DNA of 64,000 nt from Antedon mediterranea (GCF_964355755.1 NC_092680.1:19135001-19199000); one strand, 5' to 3'. Counted from the first letter of the stretch, positions 48,661 through 61,672 are shown. The notes: generated by a model not told the origin, from the sequence alone. A program made the numbers and translations.

Positions 48661-49321
48661 ACCACTATGTTGTCAACTGACGAGAGTTGAGTCGAGTGAG
48701 TCATGCAGTCACGAAAATGATGCACACTATTCACCCGAAAAAATCTTTTGATGATTTGGGGTAAAAACCAAAAACACTAGGCCTAGAGGGTCAAGGTTGT
48801 ATAAATATAGATACTGCACTTTTAGAAAGTATTTTGAGGATTATCTATTGAAATACCTTGCCATACTTGATATTATCTGATGTAAATAAACACAAAATAA
48901 TAATAGCCTTGATACTTTGTTTATTGAAATTTAATTTAATCAATTTCATCTAGAAAGGAATGAGAACTTAAATTTATTCCCATTTAAATCAGATGTGGAT
49001 ACCCATATAGGTCATGTTGACAAGGTAAAACATTGTATCCATTGGCCTATCTATCTGAACTGATGCACAGTATACAAGCTGCCATTTATTCGGAATTTGT
49101 TCAAACTCAGTTTTAACCAAGATATCTTTATAGAGATATTGTAATTTAAACTAAGTATCTATATTCAAACTGAGATGATGATGTGCGTCACATGTGAGTT
49201 CTGTTACCTGTATAGAAATAGTTTTTGTTTGGATACTGATAGATAACTTTCTATAGCAAACAGAACAGCATTTGCTACGATACTGTGGACAAAATGTAGG
49301 GAACCCTAATATTCAATCAAT

Positions 49322-49634
49322 CTAGCTTGGTTCAATTCCCACTAGTAGGCAACGCAAGGACTTGAGCTTGGTTCCCACTAGGACGTAACGGAAGGACGTA
49401 AGCGGAATTGTTGACCAATGACAAGCGACAGTTAATAATTTATTGCTTGTCATTGGTCAACTAACTTACGTTGCGTTACGTCATTGTGTTGCGTCTCTAA
49501 TGGGAACCAAGCATTTAGCGCAACGCAAGTAATTTGACTAATCACAAGTGATGGATTATTCGAACTTGTCGCTTGTTGTCATTGGTCAACTAGCTTGCGT
49601 TGCGCTTACGTACTTTGCGTCCTATGGTAACCAA
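49322..49634. mobile_element. MITE family A, cluster of three partial copies
   Basis: Three copies in series: a short end (49322-49362), a nearly complete element (about 49364-49510) and a third (about 49510-49634). They share GCTTGGTTCCCACTAG-type ends and the GACAAGCGA / TTGCTTGTCATTGGTCAA stem, and differ in detail from the 0.9-kb type. Confidence 0.7.
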
Positions 49635-50059
49635 GCTGGCTACGTCTATAATCAATTCCAAATTTTACTGTGCCAATACGGTACAAACTGACAAAAATAA
49701 TAGCCTAAATTGTTCAATTTTCATGATTCATACTATCATTAATTGAATCAATCGCTGATGTAATTTCCGAAACTGCTTTATTTTGCTTGTCTCATTATCG
49801 GTATAAAGTTCACTTACAAAATGCAAACTTACAAAAAGCAGGAATCGTGTTTAATTTATTCAATATCCGTATGAATTGGATTCTGACTAGAATCGGAACT
49901 ATACAGTTGGCATCCCCTTGAAATTGTGTCCGTTAAAAATAGTCAACTCAATGAAACGAGTAGCAGCACTAGACCCAGATACAAACAGATTTATAAATGG
50001 TCAGATGTTTTGCCATACACTGACGTAATTTGTACTTTATATAAAATAAGTAGGCCTAC

Positions 50060-50125
50060 ATTGAGAATAAGTAATTCTTGGGTGGGACTCGAACCCGCGA
50101 CCTCCAGATCACCGTAGCCTGATTT
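50060..50125 (-). repeat. tRNA-like 3' half, probable SINE relic
   Basis: On the minus strand, CTGGAGGTCGCGGGTTCGAG then TCCCACCC has a perfect B-box (GGTTCGAGTCC) and a T-stem. No matching 5' half, A-box or anticodon arm is found upstream, so it is not a tRNA gene. Confidence 0.35.
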
Positions 50126-50959
50126 ATAATAATGATATTGACAATGGCTTCATAATTGTAAACATATTTCATTACAACTAATATTGGTGATTATGAGCAT
50201 TTTGATACCAACATTTTTTATCGTATTTATTTTTATTACAATGATGATAGGTAGCCCAGAGATCACAACCCCGGATCGTACGCAGGGTGTATGAGCTGAG
50301 GTCTTCATTCCTCGCCTGGAGGTATGATATATAAATGGTCCATTATGCACACCCCTAACAAAACTTCGTCCATCCAGCGACCACTGCACAACCACACGAG
50401 TAAGAATCGATTTTTATTGAAAGAACCAGCATTGAACTCTATATTAAGCCTCTAAATGCATTTTACAGAGCCACTATTTTTTATACCATACAAGCATGCT
50501 ACTCATAATATTATTATTGTTATTATAAACCGCTCGTTTGGCACAATTCCAGTACAAGGTTAATTGACCGTTGCCAGTAAATTTATATCGGAACTGTTTA
50601 ATATTTTCATATTTTTTTGTACTATGCGTGCAACGATTAATATTCTCTTTCCGTTTATTTATTTTGGCATGACTTCTACAACCATACATTGTGCATGGTA
50701 CCTTTGTGTTGATACTGAGGTATTGCAAGGTACTTGTATGATATATCGACACATATTATTAATGTTGATAGTAGTTATGTTACGATACGATGAAAGTGTA
50801 TTACGATCTTAAATAAATAGATCTTAAATAATAAGTTTAACCAAAATAATTATGAAAATGATTGAAACATTGTACGTGTAAAAATATAGGTAAAAAATAT
50901 ATCTCTTATAGAGTTATTGTCATTGTGCAGAAAGTACGCTTCAAATTCAAACCAAGTAA

Positions 50960-50997
50960 TACCAGGGAGTTGTAAAATATTTTACAACTCCCTGGTA
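50960..50997. repeat. Perfect 38-bp palindrome
   Basis: TACCAGGGAGTTGTAAAAT is followed immediately by its exact inverse, giving a loopless palindrome. A related but decayed pair (ACCAGGGAGTTGTATT..AATACAACT) lies at 28498-28535. Confidence 0.85.
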
Positions 50998-51085
50998 ATA
51001 TTAAAGTATACAGTTTCAGGCTTTGAAAAAAAACGCCCGCTGGTGGCCCTACGTAAAACAATAACCATTATGACTACACTAACCA

Positions 51086-51126
51086 TGGAGGTACAAACAT
51101 TTTTTTTAAAATGTTTTACCTCCATG
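51086..51126. repeat. Short hairpin, CATGGAGGTAMAACATTTT arms
   Basis: CATGGAGGTACAAACATTTT and, after a short T run, AAAATGTTTTACCTCCATG. The arms pair over 18-19 bases with one bulge. It lies only 90 bases from the perfect palindrome at 50960. Confidence 0.75.
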
Positions 51127-53064
51127 TATTAACTATTTTAAAATACATATCTAATCATGTCATTTGTTTGGAAGATTGTGGGTCACATGATAAGTAAAAA
51201 AATAAGTGCGATCAATACGCTCCACGCATAGCGCGGTGTATTCCTACTACTGAAGCCGCGCCGCCGGACAGGGCAATCGAACCCTTGACAGCATAATAAC
51301 AATGTTTGCGCATGCTCGGGCGGCTTTGCGCATGCTTCAGCAAGTTACGGGAAAGACTACCAAAGAGTTATATATAAGATCCTTGAAGACTACACGTCAC
51401 ACAAGGGTGGTGGGACACGTCATTGTGATAAGAATGTCGCCGCCTACTCCCTCTTTACCTTTCCATTAACATGCTTGCTAGTTTTTCTATATTCTATATC
51501 TCAAGTATAATAACACTCTTAATAAGGCTGTAACCTTGAATATTACCACGCAGAAAATGTACTAATATTTTCCTCATGGCTCGATTGACCTTGGTTCAAT
51601 CATGTGTATTTTTAAACCCCTCTTTACACTACAAAATATTTGGCCAGCCATATTGACTATATTTTAAATCAAATATTAATCGACCTTCTGGGATAGAATG
51701 TCCCATCGCCAAAATATTGACATATTATAGATAGATATGTAGTGATTGAACTGAAAGGTGGGAGGATGCTTAACTACATTATATATATTTTTTTTGTATA
51801 ATAATGTTTCTTGTGAATCAGATTTTGATTTCGTCAGTTTCAAACCTTTATTTATTTTTTTTTCGTTATGAATGTTTCGAAGATTGTCCAATTTAGGAAG
51901 TTGGGTACAGTATTTCAATAATCTACCAATACGTTGTTTCAACTCAGCCCTATTCATCAATTCATGTTAATAAAGGATGTTTTCTTTCCTAAATGCGAAT
52001 GGGGAATACGGCTACTGGTCTGGCCAACAAAATAGGATAAAAAATTATCGTATCGTTTATTATTTCTTCTTCTCGGTACTGTATCTAGATTTCTCCAGTA
52101 TCATGCATTTTTTCGAATACAACATCACATGTTCCACATGTACTCCTAAGCACCATACCACAACCTAACTTATAACCTAACCTTACATGATACAGCCACC
52201 ACATGTGATACACATAAGATGCTGTATTACATAATAGTACACTGATACTGGACAATATTATAGTATGTGGAGATACAGTACTGGGAATCTGGTATTGTGG
52301 TAAGAAATACCTGTACAAATATTTATCTTCAATAGACAAATTTCATATTGGTTGTACGTACATAATAATTCAATACCCACAAAACAAACAAAAGATTGAA
52401 ACCAATACAAGGCAACATATGATACTGGTACCGAAGTCATTTTCTGCTCAAAAACATAGAGCGGAATGACTTTTTAACTCGACAGCTGTGTAACTTCGAC
52501 AAACTTCCATAGGTTATAAGCATGGTATGACGGTATCGTGAGCAAAATGATGACAAAGCGGAAATTGAGTGTATATTATTAATATCGTGGAATGTCGTTA
52601 TGATTATGAAGGTTTTATCCTTCAACATTGATTTCTAGTTTGTCATAATAATCTTCAAAGAAAAATAAATATAGTTTGAGGTCGTCAGTGATATTAAACA
52701 TGAAATATGGTAATTAACATCCTAAAGCCTATATATATGTGGGTGTTTATGACCCAGATTCACGTTACAAAGGACTAAAATACATTCTGTCCCTAGGCTA
52801 CTTCTCCCCTAGGCCTAACTATCCAAATTCATGATTTGAAAAATGATTTTAAGGAATTCCTAGGTCCCACAAACGTTGGTCATGGCAATGTTAACAAAAG
52901 ATGATAAGGTAATATCTCAGTCTTGGATCATGATGTTAATGAATGGTCAACGAGTATTCTTTACAGTAAGAGTACCTTAAATATAAGCATGTATATGAAC
53001 ATTAAAAGTAATCGATGTGTCCACGCTGAACCAACCTTCTTACCACCTCCTCCCCGCTATGCTT

Positions 53065-53440
53065 ATAGTACATTATATTAATGTATGATATAAATACTAT
53101 ATTAAAATATAGTGAATCATCTAAGATAAAGCTCTGTCTACACTATCAAACTTTATGTGATGTGCCCATATATGGACATGATGATGTCATATCACTACCA
53201 TATTTGGACATACTGTATCACCGCCTTGTGTAGTACATATTAATGCATGATAATATAGAATTTAAATACTATCTATATAAAAATAGTGATCATCTAAGAT
53301 CTGTTTACACTATCAAACTTTATGTGACGTGCCCATGGACAGGATGATGTTTTATCACTACCATATTTGGGCATATCACTACCATATTTGGGCACATCAC
53401 ATTTTTTTTGTCAAACTACTTTGATAGTGTAGATAAGACA
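53065..53440. mobile_element. MITE family B plus flank, duplicated in tandem
   Basis: Two family-B copies (53128-53222, one end lost; 53296-53440, both ends). Each is preceded by a related flank containing TAGTACAT..TTAATG.ATGATA and GATCATCTAAGAT-type sequence. Because the flanks match, this is a segmental tandem duplication after insertion, not two insertions. Confidence 0.65.
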
Positions 53441-55149
53441 AACGATGACAAATTACGACAAGGTTTTGGTCAAGGTTAACTTTCATGGGAAATGGATGGG
53501 CTATTTACAAAGATACCAGTAAACAGAGTGATATCATTACAAGGCCATTATAAATAGATCAATATCATTTTTATTATGCTAAGATTCTTAGAAGGTGCCT
53601 TTAACATTCGTATCTGCGTATATAATATAATAATATTGTTTCATCATTACTCATACTACTGACAGTTCGTGAAGACTCCCCGCCCCCTCAACCTGCATCT
53701 CCCCTTCCCCCTTCCCTAAACTAAACTAAAATCATGGATCCGAATGCATGGCGTTCTTCAACTAACGCAATTTTGCCTGAATAGAAACGCTCCCAGAATA
53801 CCACCTGTTAAATGAAAACTGTAAAATAATACCGTAATTAGATTAGAATTGATGTCACTAATAGCAACAATGAAACTGATAATAACAATTATTTGTGAAC
53901 TGTGTACACCGTATAAATGACTGAGAGGTTTGAACTTTTATTGACCGGATATTAAAATAGTATTTTAACCTCGTGAACTATTGCACTAATAACTTTGTAT
54001 TCTAAATAGAAGCTATTCCGTTAACAGTCTTCATGTTATTTAACCAATACCGGATACAAGCTGAGAGTTATCCGTGGATTTTGAACTATAGAACGCAATT
54101 GATACCCTACAATCGACCTTTTATTTATAAAAGTAAACACTTTCATAGAATGAGATACATTACTCCATGTTTAATTAAAGGATATGCCATGATTGTTAAC
54201 CCCGAATGTTTGGCCGACGCTTCTTTTTTTATATCCCTTGTTGCTACGTAAATGTTTTGCTGCAATTTTTATTGTAACAATGTAACTATAATTGTAAATA
54301 GTAAACATTTTTATATTTGCATTTTTAATTGTATTGTTATCATTGCTTTTTATGATATATTTTGAAATCCTGGATCCCAAGAAAATCAAAAGGTTTACTA
54401 CAATACCGGTATTATCTCGTTACCATTTCCGTAAAAAAAAAAGAGTTAGGCTAAGTTTTCATTTTCTGATCCTATCTAAATGTCTTTATAGTGATGTATT
54501 AAAGCTCCTTTATGTGATACGAAAGAGTGACATTTCACAATGTATTTGTATACAGTGCCACAGTATATAATTGTCATTACAAAATAGGCATGACAGTGAC
54601 AATTGCATTTGATATTAATAGTAGGCCTTATGTCAATTTTTCTGTAATTAGGCTCTATATTATGCAATGATATCGGTTGACCTAAAAACCCTCAGCGTTC
54701 ACTGAATTTGTTCTTCCTGTCCAACAACACGGTAGGATGCCCACTAACTTGTGATTGTTGTTGGTTTTTGTTGTTTGCAATCGGTTTTTCCAATATATGG
54801 AACACAGCCAAGTGCATCCACTGCCGAAAACTTCTCGAAATCGCAAATAAAGGTAATCAACTCATAGCTGGAATGTAATAATTTAATTCTATAACAACAA
54901 AATGCAAATCGAAACAAATTTGAAATGGGCCCATAACCCTATCTATCCATCCGAATTTCTACTAATTATAATTTAAGAGAATTGGATGAAGCGTCAAATC
55001 ATCCGAAAATAAGTATAAACTTGGGATATTGAACAAGTTAGACCAGTACTTGTCGTGTTGTGATAAAAACAACTACCTTCTTTTCTGTATTCTAATAATA
55101 ATTGACCCAATTTTTGTTGCGGGTATGGTTAATTAACCTGAATAATATT

Positions 55150-55439
55150 GCTTTCCTTTGTTTTGAATGTTTTTGAAGATTGTGTGAGGAGAATCATACC
55201 ACTATTTAAAAACAAAGAGCATAATTCGGTTAAATTGGATGGATCTGTTGATATTTTTTTTTATTCCATTGCTTGTTTCCGTCTAATTTTGTCTAATGTC
55301 AGTAATATCTAAATGTTGTCTTGTTATCTTTTGATTTTTGCTTGTATATAATATGTTATATTTTACGACTTTCAACCCTGTTAATGGTGACGTTTGGTCA
55401 CTGTAGGGTGATGATGAAATAAAATAAAATAAAATAAAC
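55150..55439 (+). mobile_element. Retroposon 3' end with AAATA tail
   Basis: A T-rich stretch ending GGTGATGATGAAATAAAATA with four or five AAATA units is typical of the 3' end of a LINE or dependent element. No coding part is present. Confidence 0.45.
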
Positions 55440-56814
55440 AAATTAATTACAATTTAATTCGAGTTCTAAAAGTAAATGTAAAACACTAAAATACTCTGAA
55501 GATCTAGAGTTGTGGAGGTCCAAGTTAACTTACAACTTCAATAGTTGAATGTCTTCCTCACAAATAACATGCACCGTGTGTGTAGTATGGTATGTTGGCT
55601 TTAGGAGTCAAAATCCAGGCCAAAAATCATGTGACCTGATGATCAACATTCCCTCATGATATTCATGCAGTTTTATGAGATAGATTCTAACTGACCATTG
55701 TGTCTAGCTATACTGAGTACAGTATTTGTAAAAATGTAATCCATGTCAATATATATATATATATATTACATCTAGTTTTGTTAATGTCTTTCAATGGTCA
55801 ATAAGAATCTATTTCATGATAGCTGACGAATCGGGTGTGAATTTCCCTCGACCAACTTAAATATAGTACTACCAACACCTTCCTTTTTATTTACGTGTGC
55901 TTAATTTTGGTTATGTAAGTTAACTATTCATATAGGCTTGAGCCATTATAAGCTAAACTGAATCAATGTTATTGTTTTTTATCCTACTGAACTTGGAAGA
56001 CGAATAGGTCAAATGTAATGATCTAGTTTCATAAAATATGCTGTTTAGTTTAAAACACATGTTAGGAACTATAGGCCTACAATTTGCGTGTAAACGACGT
56101 CCTTGTCTAATTCCAATACGTGATATTTACAAGGCTTTGCGTACTCGGATATAATCTATCGAATTTAAATTAATGACCAGCTGATTCTATATGGCTGTGA
56201 ATACAAAAACAACTTGCATTTTAACAATCAGATTTTGGCGAAGACTGTCCACTACTCATGTCAACTAATATTTAAAAGTTTGTGGACTTATATGCAAGAA
56301 AAAAACACATAGATATTAAAGTTTGAAATAGTGTGGGTATATCGTTTAGACTAACATTTTAAAAGCATGAGGCCTAATATTATTATTCTTTTTAGCAATA
56401 CATAGTTTATGAATCAAATTAATACTGAATTAATAAAAATGTATGTCGTACAATATTGAATTGCTGTAGCGTGTTAATAATAGAGGGCTCACTTGTGAAT
56501 TATAAAGGTCTCAGTCGGCCACATGATGCTGATGTGCGTAAACATTCCTCGATTTGTTTATTGAGTGGACGATGTATTTTTTTTTCTTCAAATAATAAGA
56601 TAGATAGTTGTTAACATTATTCCGCAGTTTGTTGAAAATGTAAATATAAAATAATATTAATCTCTTATTTTTAGTATTCTTTCATAATTAATGAATTATC
56701 ATAGTTCAATATTCTATTTATAATATTAAGAATTGTAGTTAAGTTTACTAAAGGCTGAAAATGAGAATTCTGACTCGACATGCGCAAACCCAAAAGTTTT
56801 TGAGAACAGAGGGC

Positions 56815-57241
56815 GCGTTTATACAACACGCTATTACACGCATATTCCGTGTAATGAGATTTTACAACAAGAGCTAATTGGCTGAATCCTAAAATTTTGT
56901 GGATTCCCGGTTGCTGTTGGCGTGTTGGAAGTGTCCTCAGGGTATTGTTTTGACTTCTCGTAAAATAAAAGTATGTGCTGTGAAAATGTTGACCAAATCT
57001 AGTAGATAATTGAGCCTTTTTTTTGTGCATATTTTAACCGATTTAGCACTTAACATTGACGCTAATCAAAATGTTGGCATAATTTGACAAAATGGAGCAT
57101 AGTTTTATCCTAATTCTAAAACATTTTTTTTTTCTAATTTCAAAAGCGGAACTGCAAGGTTTTTATGGAGTTGACCTCGGCCCGTGCAACACGCTAACAA
57201 TCAAAGACGTGTTTAAATTTAGGGTGTTGTATAAACACAGC
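56815..57241. mobile_element. Possible DNA-transposon remnant with short inverted ends
   Basis: GCGTTTATACAACACGCT at the left and GGGTGTTGTATAAACACAGC at the right share an inverted core of 14 bases (GTTTATACAACAC). Other related pieces (GTGCAACACGC) lie inside. No clear target duplication. Confidence 0.3.
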
Positions 57242-57774
57242 TAGAGTCTGAAATGTATGCAGAAATATATACATTTGTTCTGTACAGTACGGACAGGCCA
57301 CGGACGTTATTCATTTCAGACTATATTTACGTTACACAAAATGTTTACTACTGCAGATTGTTAAACAAAAATAATTGATAATAAATCATTAATTCTTACA
57401 TTATTGAATAAAAAATGTGAAAGAACAATAATTAAAAAAGTCGAGCTGCGTTTTTAGTCGTGTGGACGCGACTCTATAGTTCACTATGTCGGTCGGTCTG
57501 TCTGTCGGTCCGGTATCACTATGCGTTTTAGCACGCGACTTATGGCTGTTGGCCTTCTTTCTCTTAAGTAGGGTAGGTTATTTTAAATTCATCAAAGAAT
57601 CGGTGTCAGAGGGTTATTTTGCTCTTTCGTTCTCATGTGAAGGAAAAATGTGCCGGGCTTCTGGCCACAACTTGTAACTCATTGCAAAAGAACAAAATCA
57701 GGCTTTTACTTAATTGCAACAACAAAGCATTTTATTAAACTGTGACAACAAAATGTTTTGCTCGGAATGCCTAC

Positions 57775-57961
57775 CTGACAGTACTCCTAATACACGCATG
57801 TCTGCGCCATTATTTTCAGTCAGAAACTTGCAATTTTCAGGATGTCCTTCTGGTAGTTGAAAGTTTCTGTATCTATTATCAATGGTCTCATTATACTCGG
57901 CTTCAGAGCACGGCACAAGTACCACCAACGTAGCAGCTAAAACCAGCACGTTCGAGAACAT
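57775..57961 (-). CDS. Signal-peptide first exon of an unrecognised secreted protein
   Basis: Minus-strand exon starting at the ATG at 57961. It encodes a textbook signal peptide, MFSNVLVLAATLVVLVP, with likely cleavage after CSEA (residues 18-21). The mature sequence begins EYNETIDNRYRNFQLPEGHP and runs ENCKFLTENNGADMRVLGVLS to residue 62. It has one potential N-glycosylation site (NET) and one Cys. A donor CTGTCAG/GTAGGC follows in phase 1, the usual phase for an exon carrying a secretion signal. If unspliced, the frame runs on for 21 residues to 57710. I recognise no family, and downstream exons (at lower coordinates) were not found. It is about 2.9 kb below the last visible hemopexin exon on the same strand. 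A start codon with its own signal peptide makes it a separate gene rather than the end of that one. Confidence 0.55.
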
Positions 57962-60863
57962 ACCGCTTGTAGTATTAAAGCATCACTTGGTCTACTCGTC
58001 TTATTTCTATAATAGTTTACAAATGGATAGGTACAAACTTAACGCTAACGTTTTATAGATACCCAAAGGAGTTTCGGAATTCCAAATTTGGTTTGAAAAT
58101 ATTATTATTAATATTTGTTATTTCTTCAAACTTTATAGTCATAAAAGTGCTGTTTGACTTTTTATTTTACTTTTCATTTTCACTTTTGCGTACACACCTT
58201 CACTGACCTGGATATAAAAGCCTGTTTCCATTGCAACAAATTGGTAATTCATTAATTATTATTTATTTATTATTATTGTTTTTATTGCACATTAGGAGAG
58301 CGCATCATTGTTAAGTTACATATCCAATTAGAGTGAGAGTTCCCACATTGCATCTCATCTTTGTGATGCATATCACTAAAATATAACTTCACATAATAAT
58401 AATATATTTATTTATATTTAAAACGAATTCAAATTACATACATACGTTGATGGAGGGGTTTGCTAAGCCGGCTTGGGCCTCCTAAATTTTGGAAATGATC
58501 ATGCACAAGATATGACAAGATTATAAATTTAGTGCTTAATGTTTACAAGTTTTGAGACCTGGATCTAAAATCTGCAACTGGACTAATAATCATGATTTTC
58601 CTTGATTATTTTCTAATGCTATATATGGTGATAAAAATTGTAGCTGTTTTGTGTTTTATTTTTCACTTCTTCCCCTTTATTTTTGAAACCAAAAGTAATT
58701 TTAATCAAATTTGAGGATGTATTGGGTATACTGAATACTTTTCAGGGCCACCACCAATGACAGACTAAAAATGGGAGTTACTAGGTTAGTTGTGCTTTGG
58801 AAGGCCGGCCTTGATGATGTTCACATCACTTTCGCTTTAAGTCAGGTTGGCAAAATGTGGATCATAAATTCGGAATGGAAAATTACTATAGGTGGACAAT
58901 CTGAAATGAGATGACAAATTTACACTAAAATAGAATAAGGCATAAACACAGACCAATTTGATTATTGTTTACAATAACAAGAAAGCCCACATTTAAAATA
59001 AAACTACCAGTGTCTAAAATAACAGGTGTCAATATTAAAAATTGGCTATTTTTAGAACTTAATTTTGTGTTATCTGTTGCTGCAGTTTTGCCAATGACTA
59101 TGTAAACACACCATTCAATCTATTTTCTTGAGCTGTGCTAGAAGCATATAGAAAAAAAACATTAGGACAGTAGGAAACATGAGTACAGTGTTGGAAGATG
59201 GAGTGCAACATTGTTTTCGTCACAAGAATAATATATTCGATTCGATCCAATTTTGGTTGTAAACTTAATGCTCAGGTACAGGCATGAATTTTAAATATAA
59301 TATTTGGTTAATTGTACATAAATCAAATATTTGTAACAGAAATCGAGACGAAAAAACATGAATTTCCCTTAATATGGTCAAATACAAAATTTGGCAAAAT
59401 TCTTCCATAAAAACCAGGAAGAATTTTTTTCAGTAGTTAGGTAGTTAACCTAATGTACGGTGAAAAAAGATGGTGGATATACGGTGGATAATTTTTGCTT
59501 TTGCATGAAAATAAAAATCTGAAGTTGAATAAAAATATCAGAAATGTAATATTCAAGTTATATTACCTATATTTAGTCATCTGATAACATTTTTGACCAC
59601 ACCGTTTATTTTACATAGCTTTTAAAAAATGCCTCTCTATTTACAAAATGTGTGTACAAAAGAATAGAGATTTTACTGTGTAATTTGAACTATCCCCCCA
59701 CTGATAAGAAAGTGCTTATTTTCAACAAGCTCGTGTAACACAAATAAAATCCCAAAAATTATGAAACATAGGGGAAACTATAGATCGATAATTATTGGAA
59801 TGTATGATATAGAAATGTTTTGCCCGCACCTGGCCTTTAAGGGTATCAGTTTTTTTTTCTCTAAAATGTTACTTGGCCAAACATCCGACGGTCTGTTTCT
59901 TTGTGACACCTCTCTTCAAACCCAGAGTATGAATGACCGGAATTGTACAATCACAATTAGGAGGAAAAGAAAGTGATTCTCTTGTAGTACGATGTCTTTT
60001 TATATCGATCTCCTTAGGTCTTCGAAGTTTCTTCTTTGTGTGTGTTTTGGATGTTTTTTCTCGCCTTGTAAAAATAACGTGCGATTTGTGATATGCGACA
60101 TTATTGTTTTTATGAAATAAAAAGACTAATATTAATATTTTGCAGGGCACTTTATGGTTTTGTCATTGATCACGGTTATAAAATAAATAGATAGGCCTGA
60201 CTACACACTTTAATGTTAGTCTTAGTATATTATACGTTTTATTCATGAGCCTAATGCATTATACTGTATAGCTTATTTTGATAAATAAACACAAACACGC
60301 TAATAAATCACACAAATGTTGGCTAATATGGATAATATTTCTTTTTAGTGTTTGCCAAACTCAAATTAAACAATATGTATATATTGAATATTTAACACAA
60401 AAAAGTTACAAAACAGCTGTTAATGCAGGTCAGAGAATTAAGTGTTATTTCAAGGCTCACAACCAATGTAAGTTTTACTGAATGATTTTGGGTAACCATC
60501 CTCGACTCGTTTTTCGTTGACATTGTACTTGAAAACGTCATATTCTTGAACAAAATAATAATATCCTGAAATAAAAGAAATCTATTGTTAATAACAGTGT
60601 TGTTGATACACGATAGAGGGCGGACTGCATAAATAAAAACGATTTTGTCATAGATGGCGTGTCATCTATACGTCCGAGAGAGAGAGTCCGCTGGTGGCGC
60701 TCCATAAAAAGAAAAAATATTGTGGCAAATCTACCGATATTTATCAGAAGAACCATTGATGGTTTAGATTGATACTCATCATACTACATACATTCATACG
60801 GGAACATTGTTGAATTGACATTGTAATAACCATGGATTAAAGAAATAACATAATAATACATAC
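57962..60863. other. No exon seen; expected site of the last hemopexin blade
   Basis: AT-rich. It should contain the final hemopexin exon on the minus strand, but none was found by eye. A TATAAAAG on the plus strand at 58213-58220 has no ORF after it. Confidence 0.4.
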
Positions 60864-61115
60864 CATCGTTTCCGTTGAAAGCGCCACTGATATTATCGGG
60901 AATACCTGGGAAAACATCGGTTATATGTTTCGGTTTTTCAATGGATTTTGTGTTTTCGTCAAATAAGAACACCCTGTCCCATTTAAAGAAGTATGTTAAG
61001 CCACTGTCGGATGTCAGTGCGGCATCGATACTAGACGGTAAGCTGGTACTGATGGTCCGGAGCCCCTTCTGTGTGTATGTGTTTGTGTTTATATTGTACT
61101 CGTACAACGTTCGGC
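60864..61115 (-). CDS. Hemopexin-domain (MMP-like) gene, blade II/III exon
   Basis: A 252-nt minus-strand exon. The acceptor is CTATCCCTTAG (AG at 61117-61116) and the donor is GTATGT (60863-60858), phase 1 in and out. It reads RTLYEYNINTNTYTQKGLRT, then SSIDAALTSDSGLTYFFKWD, then RVFLFDENT, and ends with FPGIPDNISGAFNGNDG. SIDAAL plus TYFFKWDRVFLFD is a classic hemopexin repeat, and FPGIPDNISGAF opens the next one. The ATG at 61137 in this frame lies in the intron and is not a start. The open frame past the donor (to 60784) is intron read-through. The next exon should supply the final blade and its Cys; I searched 57.96-60.86 kb by eye on this strand and did not find it. Confidence 0.85.
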
Positions 61116-61329
61116 CTAAGGGATAGATTGAGAACATAATTGTGTTTATTGGTTACTAATGAGTAGTCGGTCACTTTTAGTAGGATGATTTAAGTCATGT
61201 AATCAGTCGTCAATCATCCTTGTTATGTCAGTTACACTGTATAATTCTAAATTAATTCACCCAATAAAGGAGGCCCATTTACACTAGCACGATAAAGTCA
61301 TTCTGCCATTCAGGTGTAAATTTAATGGG

Positions 61330-61672
61330 GGTATAACCTGCGAATTTCAGTCTGAACTGCGCACAGGTGTGTGGACGACAAATACCACAACTTTCTACTC
61401 GGTCCCTTCATGTCGAGTGTGCTGCCACAAACCGGCGTCATGGTTCGTCTGTCCACAAAGATAGGGACTGAATGGACCAGTACACTGGGGTAACCCCCTA
61501 CTCTTCCGAAAGATATACTGGGTTCTTTAAAGTGCACACGAGTCAGTTGTGTACACTGGACCTCCAGTTAATAAGTCCTTATCCGCGAGAAGACTTGTTC
61601 TATCACCAGGACTTAAAACCTGTGCCGATTGTATAGCTATGGTTTACGGCGTAGGGTACGGTGTCGATCGGT
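61330..61672 (-). mobile_element. tRNA-headed SINE, family 2, in a hemopexin-gene intron
   Basis: Read on the minus strand it contains GGTCCAGTGTACACAACTGA, CACTTTAAAGAACCCAGTA and AGTAGGGGGTTACCCCAGTG, matching the 8.2-kb copy. The tRNA-like head (GGCACAGGTTTTAAGTCC) is degraded. It sits between the blade I/II and II/III exons. Confidence 0.75.

Larger units (their letters stand above)
45650..49321. other. No gene seen
   Basis: Contains the PBX-MEIS-type site at 46429 and two word clusters (47.7 and 48.5 kb). An 87-codon minus-strand frame (47374-47637) contains a well-placed internal ATG (SSFLFDTIAEIIIFLSSETL), but nothing else supports a gene. Confidence 0.4.
51130..57709. other. No gene seen between listed repeats
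   Basis: 6.6 kb that should hold the downstream exons of the signal-peptide gene if that gene is real. I could not identify them. NRF1-like GCGCATGC sites occur at 51.31-51.33 kb. The longest frame (119 codons, minus, 56671-57030) overlaps the possible transposon at 56.8 kb. Confidence 0.4.

Noticed and set aside
50060-50125. tRNA gene on the minus strand
   Set aside because: Only the T-arm half is present; no A-box, acceptor pairing or anticodon arm.
51255-51300. tRNA gene on the minus strand (GGGTTCGATTGCCC)
   Set aside because: A B-box-like match alone, without a cloverleaf.
56671-57030. 119-codon minus-strand ORF
   Set aside because: Overlaps a probable transposon remnant and has no protein-family features.
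58213-58220. TATAAAAG promoter on the plus strand
   Set aside because: No start codon with a usable frame or splice donor follows within several hundred bases.
60680-60705. CTCF-like site (CCGCTGGTGGCGCTCC)
   Set aside because: Partial match to the core; similar TGGTGGCGC / AGAGGGCGC words recur (47530, 56812, 60618) and cannot be judged without a matrix.
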